Assembly: GCF_037975245.1 (NCBI RefSeq)
Contig: NC_092567.1
Coordinates: 16,485,876-16,549,875 of the forward strand
Direction of reading: 5' to 3'
DNA from: Apostichopus japonicus
Lineage: Eukaryota > Echinodermata > Holothuroidea > Aspidochirotida > Stichopodidae
Length of the DNA: 64,000 nt
The notes under the pieces were generated by a model. That model ran no database searches. It had not been told where the DNA came from and saw only the letters and a list, made by a program, of their open reading frames with translations. Made by a program: the position numbers and the translations under genes. How positions within the stretch are numbered: position 1 is the first letter of the stretch; every line of letters starts with the position of its first letter. Below, piece after piece: positions 11,201 through 22,713 of this stretch.

Positions 11201-13042
11201 TTTTAGTTACTATATTATGACGCTTCCATTACCCAGTCCGGAAAATATTGAAAGAGTACACTCCATGTTTTTTTTTTTTACGTTTTGTGTGGAAAAATAA
11301 ACCAGACCGTATTAGTCGAAGACAATTAATACAAGGATACCCTGATGGGGGATTGAAAATGGTAGATTTTTGTAAACAATGTACTGCACTTAAGATCTCT
11401 ACGTTTTGTCGTTTGTTGAAGGGGATGCTTCTGTATTTTACATAGGTACACTATAAGTATTGACTCTTTCTTTGATAATTGGGACTTTTATGTGAAGTTA
11501 GTGAGTTTAAATATCTGTAATCCTTTTTGAAAAAAAAACCTTTTTGAAACTACACATAATTTACTTCATGATGTTTTCTCTACTATTTACGATGATGCTA
11601 CTATATTAACATTGCCAATTTGGAATAACAGTTTATTTAAAGTTGGAAATAGCCCAGTATATTACAAGCGTTGGTATGACAAGGGTATACGCTTTATTGG
11701 CGATTTGATTAGTATTGGTACTTTTTTTACTTTTGATAATTTTACTCAGAAGTTTAATATATCAACCACTTTTTTGGAGAATAATGGTATTATTAGCTCT
11801 ATTAAGGAACAATGGAAGGATTTATCAAATGATACAATTTTAAGGGTTACTTTTCCTAATAATAGTTATATTAATACTCTGCATACAAGCGGTTCTTTTT
11901 GTTCTAAAGCACTTTACAATAGATTGCTGGAGTTTTCAATATAGGTTTCGATATAGACTGTTGCATAGGATTATTCCAAGTAACAAGTATTTGCATTTAA
12001 TAAAAGTTACTACTTCTGATAATTGTGATTTTTTTTCATGAATATTGAAACCATTGAACATATATTTTATGATTGTGCTAAAATCGGCTAAGATTTGGAA
12101 TAATTTACAAATAATACTTAATAATGCCAGTGTGAATACGATAATGAAAGATATATCCAAAGTGTTATTTGGTGCAAAGTTTGCTCGTAAATTAAATTAA
12201 TCAAAAGTTACATTTTGAATTGCAAATTACAAAAGATAATCCCAAGGCAAAATAAATTACTTCTGTATTTAAAAGAATATTTTAATTAGAAATATGAAAG
12301 GTGCAGAGTGGGAAAAATACTGGCTTCCTTGGCATAATTTTCTTCAATTACACCTTGTATTATAAATATTTTGTCGTGCCTATTCTAATTTAATTTATCG
12401 TCTTTCATTCACAACGTATTTTACGATGACACATATGTTTACTTTTTGTGCATTATGCAAGAGAACAAAAAATATTAAAAAAATAATGAAAAATAAGAAC
12501 TTTAACTTTGAGCCTGTACGAAGGAGCCGACGAGACCACCACTGTAGCATTGAAGAAGTTCCGAAAGATTTAGCATATTTTAGAACTGAACATCTTGACA
12601 ATAGGAATAGTTACAGAGATATCTCTAGTAGTGAAATTGGTTACTCCAGTTATAACATACCAAGTCTTAGTTTCCCTCCCGCTTAAAGTTATTAAAGAAC
12701 GTTTTGCTCATAACGGCGAAATTCAAAGGAAAAAAATCCTCATTATCTCAAAATCTTTGTCATAGCATAATTGTAACACATCCTTCTAACGATTTCAAAG
12801 GTTCCAACGATTATGCTAATTCTTAACCTCCTCGGACAAAATACTCAGGCCTAACGAACATTTTTCATGGAAACAGCATGTCAATGGTTCACCTAAATCA
12901 TTTCTAAGTTCATTTATAGAGTGCACTTCAACTACACACCTACAACTCATGCGAACCGTTCATTTACTGTAAATATCAATTTATCACTTATAACACCAAA
13001 AAGAGGAAAATCCTTACTTACCGTGAGAGTTTTGTGTTCCAT
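8290..13042 (-). CDS. SP-A: small secreted peptide, three coding exons (copy 1)
   Basis: Not a family I recognise. Exons on minus: 13042-13022 (MEHKTLT, donor ACG|gtaagt), 8725-8674 (52 nt, acceptor ttagcag, donor gtaaat) and 8414-8290 (125 nt, acceptor cctttcatag). The frame stays open: 65 residues. The first two exons make a classic signal peptide (MEHKTLT then VVLAILVAVAMLLSTAEG). The likely mature part is 40 residues, acidic, with two Cys; it starts LPINGFVSVQEEKGC and ends SSPKES. Start context gaaATGG is good; a TATA box lies ~105 bp upstream and AATAAA follows the stop. LINE C sits in intron 1. Exon 3 also has a second open frame that is strongly basic (VYKKKKDVPVILV...), reachable only by a weaker acceptor. 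Phase agreement at both junctions is the main support. Confidence 0.6.
8740..9371. other. SP-A intron 1, part before LINE C
   Basis: AT-rich intron sequence with no further exon or repeat recognised. The rest of this intron is LINE C and its flank. Confidence 0.5.
9372..12365 (+). mobile_element. LINE C, Tx1/L1-like, 5'-truncated and dead (copy 1)
   Basis: Plus-strand ORF2 remnant, antisense within SP-A intron 1. It begins in the endonuclease C-terminal part (LNLFDVWRVFHPNEKRYTWR, SLISTVFNLNK near 9430-9660), continues through reverse transcriptase at 10147-11300, and ends with degraded C-terminal blocks (RLLHRIIPSNKYLHLIKV near 11955-12010). Frames are broken by a shift near 10860, a poly-T run near 11268 and many stops. 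The boundaries are approximate because no clear target-site duplication was seen. Confidence 0.85.
10147..10878 (+). pseudogene. Reverse transcriptase core of LINE C
   Basis: 243 open codons with the RT blocks SPDSDGFTIEFLKFFW, IPKGDKPRFCLKNWRPISLL, a GIDIEKTFDS block (normally D-x-x-K-A-F-D) and RGCRQGYTLSPYLF. After a frameshift near 10860 the next frame gives KIVQHADDTTFF, so the catalytic YADD box reads HADD. Both copies share these lesions, so the element was dead before the duplication. Confidence 0.85.
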
Positions 13043-13045
13043 TTC

Positions 13046-13371
13046 TTCCGAGATGTTTGGTAACTCGACTTCAAATTCGAATGTTTCTGTGAGCCTTTGG
13101 TGATTCGATCGCCCCTTTTAATAACTTCACTGACAGTAAACGCTATATTTATAGCTTTCAAATTGATTGGAATTTTGACGAGGCAAAGGTACGGCGGCGC
13201 ATGTGTGATAACTCGGCCAATCACGTCAGGGTATTTGGTGATTCGATCGCCCCATTTTATAACCTCACTGGTAGTACACGCTACATTAATGGCTTTCAAA
13301 CTGATTGGAATTTTGACGAGGCAAATTTACGGCGGCGCATGCGTGAACATTCGGCCAATCACGTCAGGGTA
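13046..13371 (-). promoter_or_regulatory. SP-A promoter with a duplicated 138 bp block
   Basis: Two direct copies of a ~138 bp block (13096-13233 and 13234-13371), starting near tttggtgattcgatcgcccc. Each has, on the minus strand, a CRE-like TGACGTGA next to an inverted CCAAT box (plus strand ggccaatcacgtcagg) and another CCAAT. The gene-proximal block keeps a TATA box, TATAAATA at 13153-13146; the distal block has a degraded version at the same place. With the TATA at that spot the 5' UTR would be about 75 nt. Copy 2 has the same two-block layout (47706-47981), TATA at 47763-47756. Promoter role is inferred from position and motifs. Confidence 0.6.
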
Positions 13372-14005
13372 TTTCTTCATAGGGAACATTCATCGTATCA
13401 CGAAGTTACTTTATTAATCTGAAAGGACTCCTGCCAATCATGGCACAGAGATAATTTGAAATTTGGTAACATTTTGTGAATACAATTGAAAACCACCGTT
13501 ATTAGTCAGAGTTATACATTTTAAATGTCGATAAATATTTTGAAGAAATTATAAAACACAAAGGGTCATCAATGAAATCAACTGGCACGTGCTATCAAAC
13601 AAAAGTAATAACATATCAGGTCTTTTGTTTAACTAACGGGTTCTGCTACCTACCTTGATGCGAAGAGAAACCTCGTCTAACAGGCGATCATAGCAGTTAC
13701 TGGTTGCGAGAAATATTGTGATCATATGGAAACGTTGACATTCCGTAAAATATTAAGATCTTTCCATAAATATGTTGCTGACGTCCAACAAACTGATGGA
13801 TTAATCATGCAGTTAAGTTGGAGCAAATTGCGACAACTTAATGATAATTTCACATTAAATAACTGATTAATTCCTCATTAATCTGCAGAATGATTTTTTT
13901 AACAATTTTCATTACAGAACAATTCAAGAACTACTAACATAAGTAATTAAGTAAACAATTCTTAATTTTCAAAGGCACCTTGACGTTTCCGTATAACAGA
14001 GCTAT
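13372..14005. other. Upstream of SP-A, no gene recognised
   Basis: AT-rich spacer between the SP-A promoter and a LINE D tail. Nothing seen; copy 2 equivalent is about 47982-48615. Confidence 0.5.
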
Positions 14006-14398
14006 AATAGCCAACGTATGTGCTTTTTACGTGACCCGCCCTGCGGGATCCAAAACGTCACGGCCAAACGGCACTACCCAACCATCCCATTCTGACAACC
14101 AAACCTAAAGTCAAGCGAGTCAAAAATGTAAATACGCCTACCGACCTGCAGAGACAAACCCCCAACCAACCCACTCAAACATTAAAAAAACACAAAAGGA
14201 CGACCAGCACGCAGTGGAACGAAACACCCCTCCCCAGTACACCAGCGTCCAAAAAAGGCAGCCCCAGATAAACGGCGAAAATCGCCTTCAACCTGAAGGC
14301 GAATGTCATACTTCAACGCCTCCAGGACTGCCTGCTAACTGGCAAATGTTCCCCTCAAAACTAGATCGCATCAATTCCTCCAAATAGCCAACGTATGT
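14006..14398 (-). mobile_element. LINE D, 5'-truncated copy with target-site duplication
   Basis: Body 14022-14382 on minus. It encodes the LINE C-terminal peptide seen intact at 29.3 kb (CDIRLQVEGDF and [10 protein letters not shown] type) and ends in gtgctttttacgtgaccc (3' end). It is flanked by a 16 bp target-site duplication, aatagccaacgtatgt, at 14006-14021 and 14383-14398. Copy 2: body 48632-48992. Confidence 0.88.
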
Positions 14399-14660
14399 AT
14401 ATCATCACTTTGTATAGGTGACATCAAGAAAAATATATTCGATGCCTATGCGCACGTAGCCAGAACTTCCATACGTCGAGTTTAAAAGCCGGGTAAAGAC
14501 GAATCACTTGGCTGACAATGGAAGATATGTTTACGTCGAAGAGTTTGATTTAACAGTATTGATATCATTGTTTCATCTAAAGACCATCATCTTCCTATAA
14601 TAATTAAAACATGAAGGTGAAACATTCTGAATTCATGTATTTGTACTCATAAATCCGGAC
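14399..14660. other. No gene recognised; site of the copy 2 LINE insertion
   Basis: The point catcttc|ctataataatt near 14590 is where copy 2 carries LINE E (49205-49839). Confidence 0.6.
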
Positions 14661-15643
14661 AATTTCCCACAACCAAATCCGCCTTGTTCTTATGAGAGAT
14701 ATCGCATGTACTTTCTTCGATGCTTTATTATGGTGTGGTCTATTAGTCACTAACAGAGTTACTGCTTAGAGGCTTACTGCTGGTTGTACAATTAATCTTT
14801 CTATTAATTTAGAACATAAATTAATGAAGCAGCTGCAAGCAGGAATAAACTTTCACAAAAGAGCTTGAGGAGTAAGATAGGGACTTGGCAGCTTCGGTTA
14901 CTTTGTCGATCACGTGATACCCGGAAAATCGCCGGGATTTTTTTTTTTTTTTGCCGGGTATAAACCAAGCAAGTGGCTAGCCAGGTTGAACTCGTAATGA
15001 TAAAAAATTAATGTTTTCAATCATTTCCAAGCGGCTTCGAGAAAAATTGAACAAACAAACCAAATAAACTTCGTATTTAACGGCATGCAGGAGTCATTTT
15101 AAGCTTTCATCATTTCCTGTTGTCGTGTATACTTAATTACATATAGCTGTGCAATACCTGCATGTATCTATACATCTCATCAGTAGTTCCAAACACACGG
15201 GAATCAGTATCATGATAAAGTGTATGACCGGCGTCAGTACTCTTTGGTTCATAATAACAGCTGTGGCAAATGATATTAATAGATACTATAGATCATACTT
15301 TGACGATTGTGATACAGTTCAGAGCACTTATACTTGAACATCAGTTGAGAGGAATACACATATGCTGGTCTGTTATTTTGCTATAGAGTTATTGAACATA
15401 GACTGTTCCTTCATATGCATATATGTATTATTGAAAAGGATACTATTATCGACAAGCCAAAAACTTAAAACCAAACATATATCACCCACCAGATAGTTTA
15501 GTGCTAAATCATAACAAAGAGGCCATTGTTCTTTGGTTAATCTTGTAATAATATCTTTTGTCTTGCCTGAATACGCCGCCTTCCTTTCATTCCGTTCTTG
15601 TTCTTGAATCTGTAGTCATTGTTAATGTGCTTTTAAAACAGTA
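14661..15643. other. ~1 kb block present only in copy 1
   Basis: In copy 2, ggacaat (about 49909) is followed directly by agtattactataaagg, which in copy 1 starts near 15644. The block has a long T-run (about 14940-14952) between gccggg motifs and short unremarkable frames. No terminal repeats or coding signal were seen, so a deletion in copy 2 is as likely as an insertion here. Confidence 0.7.
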
Positions 15644-17565
15644 AGTATTACTATAAAGGTCAGAAATACCCATCCCACCCCCTCCCCCCCCCCCCCACCT
15701 AAAGAGCTAAAACAAATAATAGAAGTGGTCACCCGTGACTTGAAGTTTGAACCAGTATTTTTTTAATATCCCTTGGCTCCGCGCATATCATAGTAAAACA
15801 AAATGTATTGTTGCTCGATTTATACATACGTTACTTGTTTGGTACTAATGCTCTGATTTCTCGATTTGTATCACAAACGTTAATGGCCACTGATAGTGCT
15901 ACAATCACGTAAGCTTTATTCGTGTAAATGAACCAGGGGCTCACTCAACATGTTTGCACCATGGGGCTAAGATGTAATGTCGCCATGTGAAGGGGTTAAT
16001 GCCGAGGGTGGTCCATCTCCCATTTATAGTAGTTACTGTGTTCTCTGTGTGTATCGGGTGAACCGGCTGTCAATAAATATACCAGTGTGATAACGATTGA
16101 TATCATAAACTGAAAGAAAAGGCTGTTCATTTTGAGAAAAGTGTTTAAGTTGAAGGAGGAATATGAAGAAAAAAATTTTGAAGGATAAAGACAAAATAAT
16201 ATTACAGTACGATAAACTATGGTAGACTAAGAGTGTTGTAAAGCAAAATAAGAATATTCCTAGTGAGCCGGTAGCGAAGGCTTATTAGTGAAGGCTTATT
16301 AGATGAGAAAAAATAAATAGTACATGGAGCCGCCTTAGAAGCAGTAAAATAATTCAAAAGTTTTTGGAAAAAGACAATAATTTCGGCCGGTATTGGAAGA
16401 GCATTACCATCATAAATGACACGTTCGCTAGCAAGGTCACCTTTAGTATTGAAGCACAACAGGAATATTAAGAGAATATATTGTAAGCTGGAGAGAATTA
16501 CCTTCAAACTATCCATATGTGCACACGCATGGATAATTTTACTACCAGTATTTTAACTGGAACGATGCATGTGTCACTACACCATTACTCTAAATAATGC
16601 TGATACCAATGGGAAGACTGCCAGTATGTTCGTCACTATAGCAAATTCGTGCGGAAATCTTTTAGAGAGGCGAGGGCAGTTGTTGCAGTTATTGACTAGA
16701 AATTTGAGGAATTAAAAACTTTAAGGGTTGTATTTTGTTTATATATTAATAGTGTACTGTAAGTTATTACGGACTATGACATGCATTGTCTTGAGATCCA
16801 TGCAAACCGCACGGTTACTACAAGAAGCAGGATTATGATACCAAAAAAAGCTTATCAATTCATCCAATACATATAATTTTTTTGCTGATATCACACATAG
16901 CGATGGTGAACTTAACAGTTTAACCATAATCTATTTGAATCTCTCGTCGGCAAAACCACATCACAGTGTGGATAATAGAAGCAAAATATTTCACAATCTC
17001 TGCTTTTCAAACTTCTTTCACTTAATCTCCAGATCACAAGATGTAAATGATACATTTGGCAGAAAAATGTTTCCACTGATAAAATGACACATCAATATTC
17101 AAGTTTATAAATTACTTCTCCATATATATTAAGATACCCTAGTTCAGTCACATTAATACATGATTCATTCATTTCTCCGCCATACCAATAAAAATAGGGT
17201 GTAATAACGCAGACATTATTTTCATGGGATGAGAGCAGTAGCTATTCTAGTTCATGACGTAATAATCACTATTTATAAAGTGCGTAACTTGACTATTGAT
17301 CTACGGATGCGTCGTTGTATATTTGTCTCCTTAAAATCCATTATGCATGATATCATCTAGTATGTTATATCAAATGGAAATAAAGTCAAAAGGCAGTAGA
17401 ATTCGCAAGTTTCAAAGCGAGTACACTACAAATACCGAAAATATGGCGACCAAACCTCTTTCGGTAAATCTTCTATATGTGATAAATATAGTTAATATCA
17501 ATTTATATTCATTGAACGCTTGTTATTGACAGGCCTTACCCTTCGTTCCAAACGACTAGATAAAA
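15644..17565. other. Most diverged part of the duplicated unit; otherwise no gene recognised
   Basis: Contains a C-run near 15685, the uncertain 99-codon frame at 16217-16516 and AT-rich spacer. Copy 1 and copy 2 (49910-51885) differ here by many substitutions and small indels, roughly 2-3% by eye. Confidence 0.55.
16217..16516 (-). CDS. Hypothetical secreted protein, 99 aa (copy 1), uncertain
   Basis: Intact minus-strand frame with a signal-peptide-like start (MDSLKVILSSLQYILLIFLL, then CFNTKG) followed by DLASERVIYDGNALPIPAEI and a Leu/Phe-rich part. The same frame is open in copy 2 (50784-50485) with several amino-acid changes in an otherwise diverged region. The first hydrophobic bases (gtaattctc) resemble the SP-B signal exon. 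No splice, promoter or family evidence, so it may be chance. Confidence 0.25.
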   Translation of the reverse strand: MDSLKVILSSLQYILLIFLLCFNTKGDLASERVIYDGNALPIPAEIIVFFQKLLNYFTASKAAPCTIYFFSSNKPSLISLRYRLTRNILILLYNTLSLP

Positions 17566-18638
17566 ATGAAGTTACTACCGAAACGAAACTACATATTAGT
17601 AAGTATAAGGCAACTTATGAGGTCCTTGTTCTTTTGCCAGGTTGCTTGTACATACATATATCATTAATCGAACTATACTGCTTTGTTTTTTTTTATTCTT
17701 GAATGCCAATTTTTACTCTAATGTACGATGTAATATCCTAACATAAATAATACACTAAAAGATGATTTTCATCTTTGACATAAGAAACATAGAACACCCT
17801 TGCTAAATATAGCATGACGTTGTTAAATATCACCATACGTGAAGTTATTTCTTTGTATATATCTTGGTTTACATGTGGAGTATTTACAAGTACTCATATC
17901 GTATTGTTATCATAAAGCAATTTAGAACTTCGGAGACATTTGGTCTGTTTTCATGTAAAGTTTACCCTTTCATCGGACATTACTCGTTGTTGTTTCTAAA
18001 CAGGTAATTCTAGCCATCGTCATGGTTACAACAACGCTGCTGTCAACTGTGGAAGGTAAGTGTGTTGCCACTTTTATCTTTATTCGATACCTTAAGCATC
18101 ATTACGCATTCAATTTCTGTAACTAAATACAATAGCATGTGCTTTTTACGTGACCCGCCCTTGCGGGATCCAAGAAGTCACGGGCCAGCGCCACTACCCA
18201 ACCATCCCATTCTGACAAACAAAATTTAAGTCAAGCGAGCCCAAAAGTAAATACGCTCACCGACCTGCAGAGACAAACCCCAAACCACCCACTGAAACTT
18301 TCAAAAAACCACAAAAGGACGACCAGCACGCAGCGAAACGAAACACCCCTCCCCAGCACACCAGCGTCCAAAAAAGGCAGCCCCATGGCATGCATGTAAC
18401 TCTCGTTATGCAATCACTCTGTTTGCCTTTGTATTTTATGGAAGCTCGAAATGTCTCTCTTTGTATCTTTGGTATCTCTTTTATATGTGCCGTTAAAATG
18501 CTAAGAATGGAAGGCAGAGCGGAAGATGCGGTGGATAGAAACACACACTGTACGGATTGCAATCAACTTATTTTTCGTGTTTCCTTCTCGTATATCCCCG
18601 TACGCGTAGAAAAACGACAAAAAGGTAAAAGTAAATAG
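17566..18638 (+). CDS. SP-B: small secreted peptide, paralogue of SP-A (copy 1)
   Basis: Plus-strand exons: 17566-17598 (MKLLPKRNYIL, donor TTA|gtaagt) and 18004-18055 (52 nt, acceptor tttctaaacag, donor gtaagt), giving the signal peptide core VILAIVMVTTTLLSTVEG. The 52-nt exon is about 78% identical to the SP-A one, with the same phases. The last exon is less certain. One acceptor gives 18514-18638, 125 nt exactly like SP-A exon 3, encoding RAEDAVDRNTHCTDC and ending KRQKGKSK; another at 18445 gives a longer exon in the same frame. The product is about 69 residues, with a basic, two-Cys mature part unlike SP-A's acidic one. A LINE D tail lies in intron 2. Not a family I recognise. Confidence 0.5.
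18140..18384 (-). mobile_element. LINE D, short 3' tail in SP-B intron 2 (copy 1)
   Basis: Starts with the family 3' end (gctttttacgtgacccgcc) and stops at ggcagcccc. An imperfect flank match (aatagcatg left, atggcatg right) may be the target-site duplication. Copy 2: 52460-52703. Confidence 0.8.
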
Positions 18639-18770
18639 GAGCAAATTCCGACCGTCGCGTTTGAAGATATCCTTCCTACCAGTAAATAATTTTCATCATT
18701 GTGATTTGTTTTTCTTCAAAATATCAACAGTCATGTATGTATGTGTGTATGCATGTGTGTATGTATGTAT

Positions 18771-19005
18771 GTATTTTAGATCCTCCTGCAAGCAGGAACT
18801 CTCGAAGAATCCTCGATCATTGGCTTATCAAAGCCGCAAGCTGACCGAAGTCAGTCTCATACATTCAATTTTTTAAGTCCATGATTATGAATTGTCAATC
18901 GTTAACAACTCTGTAACTGGTCGACATACATTAATCTGTGAGTGACTCGAACCGGGGACCTTATTATTGGAAGGCACCAGCAATACACTCTGAGCTTACA
19001 CTCAT
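18771..19005 (-). mobile_element. tRNA-derived SINE, copy SINE-1
   Basis: On the minus strand it has a tRNA-like head (box A region gtaagctcag, box B ggttcgagtcact), a ~150 bp body and a tail ending in tacatacat repeats. It shares body and tail with the two copies at 31.6-32.0 kb. It lies just downstream of SP-B. Copy 2: about 53090-53324. Confidence 0.75.
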
Positions 19006-20037
19006 TAAGGTGTGTCCTTCATGGGTAGGTATATGTCCTTCACGTGGAGGTATGTGAAGGTATGTCCTTCACGTGTAAAGTAAAAAATAGAATCAAATCT
19101 AAATATATAGGAACTATTCCAGCAGGGTGCCATTTTGCGACAGGCAGAAAACATTTCATATTTGCATACCATTTAATTATATAAAAAATATATGATGACA
19201 AGGAAAGAGCAAAAACAGAATGATGTTATGATGCATTTAAACAAGAAGTAGACGTTTGCAGTCATTTTATGAATTCTTATTCACATGACACGTACATGAC
19301 AAACACACAATTTCGACAAGAATAATACTCCATATTGAATATAGTACAAGTCATTTTTATAATGTAATCATGTAAAAGCTAATTGACATGTACAAGTCTT
19401 AGCCATAAATTTTAAAGAAATTATTATTGTCAACATTAACATTTTCAAGAAATTTATTCTAAATTAACAAACTATATGTAAGAGATGGAACCATGATATC
19501 CTATATAACTTTGACTGTTCAGAAAGAACAATCTTTAGCTGATAAATCTTACATAACAAATCTTGTGAACTTACAATCAGCTACAAAATGTAAATGTCCT
19601 TATCGACTGTCCAAACTTCCTTCCCTGAGTAATCATCGATCTGATCTAATATAAATCAAAATTATACCATCGATGATGGTCTATACTTATATCTACCATA
19701 TTTTGAGGCGGCAAAACCGGAGAAAATTTATGAAAATTAAAAAGATGGAAATTAAGATCAATGATTTGGCATGTGTCGTCCAGTGAAATGAAAACGGAAG
19801 TCATTTAGACAAAGACCACCCTGCGCCAAGATCTCTTGAGCTAGTGTTTGACCTCTATCCGAAGCCACGAATCCTGAGTTTCCTGAGAATCCTGAGAGTC
19901 CTATACAAATAAACACCATTGCGTCAATGCAAATAATCAACTCCATCTCTCTTCGTTGATAAAATTTTGTTACTAAAATGATGTTATTCCAAGTTGATGT
20001 GCTTTGTTAGAGAATTTTCAAAGATCGTCTCCCAAGG
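19006..20037. other. Between SP-B/SINE-1 and the APIP stop; probable APIP 3' UTR
   Basis: Includes a short ctttcacgtg/tgtccttca repeat near 19010-19080 and the sequence downstream of the APIP stop. A 62-codon minus frame (19946-19758) starting MELIICIDAMVF is open in both copies but has no other support. Confidence 0.45.
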
Positions 20038-22541
20038 CTATACTCCATTCCAGGGTGGGTTTGATGGATCCATTCCACATTGCGTCATCCTGACGGCGAG
20101 TTCAAACAGATAATCATAGCACTCACACCTGAATAAACATAAATTCAAATCCTTACTTATTTGCCATAATGAAAGGAAAATATTTTTTATCAATTAACTT
20201 ATTATACATCCGTACCAAGACAACAAAAAAAATACTACTCTACAACAATCAACCACAATTGCTGATAATGTTTAGTACTTTTGTAACTTCATTGAAAACT
20301 GTGTTTTTCGCTTACTGTTGCTGAAGTATGTTGACATGACCAATTATTCTTATAGATAATCCTCTGCATCTTTTGCTACTTTCACCTTAAAGAATAGAAA
20401 TATATAAACAATCTAAGAAACTACCAATAGTGAATTTGTTTTTGCTTATATGAGTACCAGCAACTTCGTCAATTTCCAGGTCTTGCCTTTTAAGCGTTGC
20501 TATCATGTAAGCAATTTTCCTAAATATTTCAAGGGAGTGGAGATATATCGAGTTTAGAAAGAAAAAAGGTCTCTTTGGATGGACCGTTTCACTCCTTAAC
20601 ACTGATTAATGAGGTATTTTTGTTCTATTTTCTATGCAACCTGAAGTATTCTTCCCTTTCTCGCTCACACATAGCTATGAATAACTTGAAATTAGTCCCA
20701 ACAGTTAATGTCAGGAATCATTATAGTCAGATTCTGAGGTGCAAATTAGTCGTGACAATTAGGTACACCATTGTCAGTAATCAAAGAGTAGGTCAGGCTA
20801 TTTACTGATGTTATCAAACGTAACAGACGTTTCTAGAGTTTCCACATGTATATAATGTGACATTAACGGAACCAAAGACATGTTGATGACGAGGCCGAAA
20901 ATTTAGTTTAAGTGCAACAACCTCTATAACGAAACAAGTTAATGCGGCAATGGTAATTTGATTACAGTGTCTAGATTAAATTTGAATAGCAATAGAACGC
21001 TGTACGTTCATGAACACTCGGTGCACCCAAAGAGGACACATGATGTGGTAAACCTCCTGGTTCAAATACCATACATGTTGCATATTGAAGAAAGGACGCA
21101 TGTCTTCTCTGAACACTTACATTGATTTTGCTTGTTCCCAAGTATCTCCCCAAACATAGATTCCGTGCTGCCTGACTAAAACAGCACACGTATCGGGATA
21201 TGACGTCATTGCAGATATCAGTCCTTCCTGAAATTTATATAATAAAAGAAATAGTACTTCAAACATCGGAAGGTTTTTCAGCCTCGTTTGTGTGATAAAG
21301 AAACTATATCGATATTATTCAGAAATGTGTAGGATGCTCAGTTTTGTATTATCCTCGCTTAACCAACGGATTCACTTTCAAAATAGATTACGTGTGTAAA
21401 TCAAACTGAATGAACAAAGGTAGGTCTAGGTAACTGGTATGCGACATCGTGTGGATTTCTTGACTTTGGCTATTTTGACATTATCTTTTTCCCGTACAAT
21501 TTCGAGGGTCGAATGGTCATTCACTTATTATCGATGGTGAAAGAAACAGGATATATAATGGAGCACACTTCATCAAGATTGACTACCCGTTGTTAAATAC
21601 CAGCAGTAAGTTAGGAAACTGTAACATTTACGCAACAGTTTACGATATAGTCAACATAGACAGGATTATTGTATAATTATAATTAGCTAGTTTACTTAAT
21701 TCTAGTGAAGAGGCTTGATGTACTTTCAAATGATATCCCTGACCAAAATGTCTTTAGGACAAGTTCAGTAATGACTACATTTTAGATTTCGAGTAGGGAC
21801 TATGGTAAAAGTATCTTTATTCATCTGGGGTTAATTCAAACTTTAGACTACCAAGACTTCAATGTACCTTATCAATTACTCCAATCAAAGATAAACAATT
21901 TGTTTTGTATATTCAGACTCTTCATTTATTCTCGCATCATGTACTATAATCGTTCAGTACTTCCAATCATGTGCAATTATAATACCGACATGTTTAAATA
22001 AAATAAGTCATTATGAGACGGTTCTCATTGAGGGGAATAATCCAGATCTGACAACCCCTTATAGTGGGTGACCAATTCGACACGGGAGGCTGAAGGATAA
22101 TACTATGATGGAATGTTTAAACAACTGGTGGTTGGTGGAAATAAATACACCTCGGACTAAACATATTACAAGTAACTAGGAAATTGCTCGAAAGAGTCAA
22201 TCACTAGTGATCTCCAAGTAAGCTTCGCCTACTAGATTGCTTGACTAGATCTACCATCTGCGTCTAACAATCTCATTGTTCCGACAGGGTTATAAACTAT
22301 AGTAATTTACAATACAATTTCTTAAATTGTCTTTCTATACTCTAGTGTGGGAAACGACAGTAAGAAATATTCAGGAATGTATTTCACGCCTCCAGAATAG
22401 AAATAAGGGAAATCAAGTAGCTTACAAAATATCTTAAATAACTTCCATGATACTTTTACATGATAATATTTACCAACAAATCATTTTCTTTCGTTGTGTT
22501 CTCAATTATTGGAACAATCAGCTCCTCGTTATTTCTGCAAG

Positions 22542-22584
<43 letters not shown>

Positions 22585-22642
22585 TATATAAATATATATA
22601 TATTGTATATATATGTATATATATGTATATATATATATAAAT

Positions 22643-22713
<71 letters not shown>

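Noticed and set aside
13097-13422. Repetitive plus-strand frames (VIRSP.../FGDSIAPFYN...) as a repeat protein
   Set aside because: They are translations of the 138 bp promoter duplication; their periodic look comes from the DNA repeat.
19758-19946. 62-codon minus frame MELIICIDAMVF... as another secreted peptide
   Set aside because: Lies in the probable APIP 3' UTR with no separate promoter or exon evidence.
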